From NCBI GenBank assembly GCA_025922715.1, contig JAICHH010000002.1:1-41597 (forward strand): a stretch of 41,597 nucleotides of DNA, given 5' to 3'. Shown piece by piece: positions 41,098 to 41,597 of the stretch. Below the pieces are notes generated by a model. It saw nothing but the letters and a program-made list of their open reading frames with translations. It did no database searches and was not told the origin of the DNA. This stretch comes from Nitrososphaeraceae archaeon (GTDB lineage: Archaea; Thermoproteota; Nitrososphaeria; Nitrososphaerales; Nitrososphaeraceae). The first letter of the stretch is position 1. Every line of letters begins with the position of its first letter. The position numbers and the translations under genes are program-made.

Positions 41098-41484
41098 CTA
41101 TTTTTGAGAGAGACTCTTAGTCAATGCAGTACTATTCTTTATGCAGAAGTCCATTTCTGATAAAAACATTTCTATCTTTTGTTTTAATTTTGGTTCTATT
41201 GCATATCCAATATGTTCCCCTATCTCTCTATTTTTACAATAAAACTTTAATGTAGGTGTACCTTCTATTGAGATACGATCTAATAATTCCTGATTATTTT
41301 TATCATCTACCATAAGCTTTAAAAATACTAACTTATCATTATATTGTTCAGATAATCTATTATATAATGGTTCTAAAGCCAGACAAAAACCACAATGAAC
41401 TGCACCAAAATTAACTACTACAGGAAGTACAGAGTCTGTCACTTTTTGTTGCCATTGTTTTGCTGTTATGGTTTCTACCGTCAT
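41098..41484 (-). CDS. Thioredoxin-like protein
   Basis: PVVVNFGAVHCGFCLALEPLYNRLSEQYNDKLVFLKLMVDDKNNQELLDRISIEGTPTLKFY; CGFC active site. Confidence 0.9.
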   Translation of the reverse strand: MTVETITAKQWQQKVTDSVLPVVVNFGAVHCGFCLALEPLYNRLSEQYNDKLVFLKLMVDDKNNQELLDRISIEGTPTLKFYCKNREIGEHIGYAIEPKLKQKIEMFLSEMDFCIKNSTALTKSLSQK

Positions 41485-41597
41485 AGAAATTATAACATAT
41501 ATCGGACTTTTCTATCTTTCTATAATAGTTATAATATCAGTACTCGCTATAAATGTGAAGGTAGGAGGTCTACTTTTAGGCATTGTAAAAATGGATG

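Noticed and set aside
1-41597. tRNA/rRNA genes
   Set aside because: Looked for GGTTCAAATC-type T-arm signatures on both strands and found none with a convincing cloverleaf; a tRNAscan run would be needed to exclude them.

Overview
This is an AT-rich archaeal chromosome segment. The gene content (GINS next to mcm, a compact nurA-herA-mre11-rad50 operon, archaeal RfcS, preQ0 genes with folE, small zinc-ribbon proteins) suggests Thaumarchaeota/Nitrososphaeria; that assignment is inference. Core blocks: mcm-GINS(-) divergent from rfcS-queC-queE-folE(+), and nurA-herA-mre11-rad50(-). Accessory genes include two secreted serine proteases, a CaCA exchanger, a stand-alone RTX-repeat protein, a PII-like protein, a VOC protein, a ferritin-like protein, ogt, a collagen-like secreted protein, an alpha/beta hydrolase, a thioredoxin-like protein and many small zinc-ribbon or hypothetical proteins. 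Manual reading also found items absent from the ORF track: (i) a multiply frameshifted SWIM-zinc-finger + DDE transposase around the 213-aa ORF; (ii) paired hairpins with a covarying stem pair at 183-330; (iii) a 12-bp-phased TACTAAT operator-like array at 1876-1981 before an AbrB-like gene; (iv) a likely msrA relic at about 28097-28279 and a weaker A-type Fe-S carrier relic at about 19920-20125; (v) an exact 30-bp CRISPR-like repeat pair ending GTTTGAAAC at 37350-37498, next to a phased ATAGTGATTG array that includes a perfect 29-bp tandem duplication; (vi) short missed ORFs, including a 33-aa C2H2-finger protein. No convincing tRNA, rRNA or cas genes were seen. All family calls come from reading motifs by eye; no searches were run.
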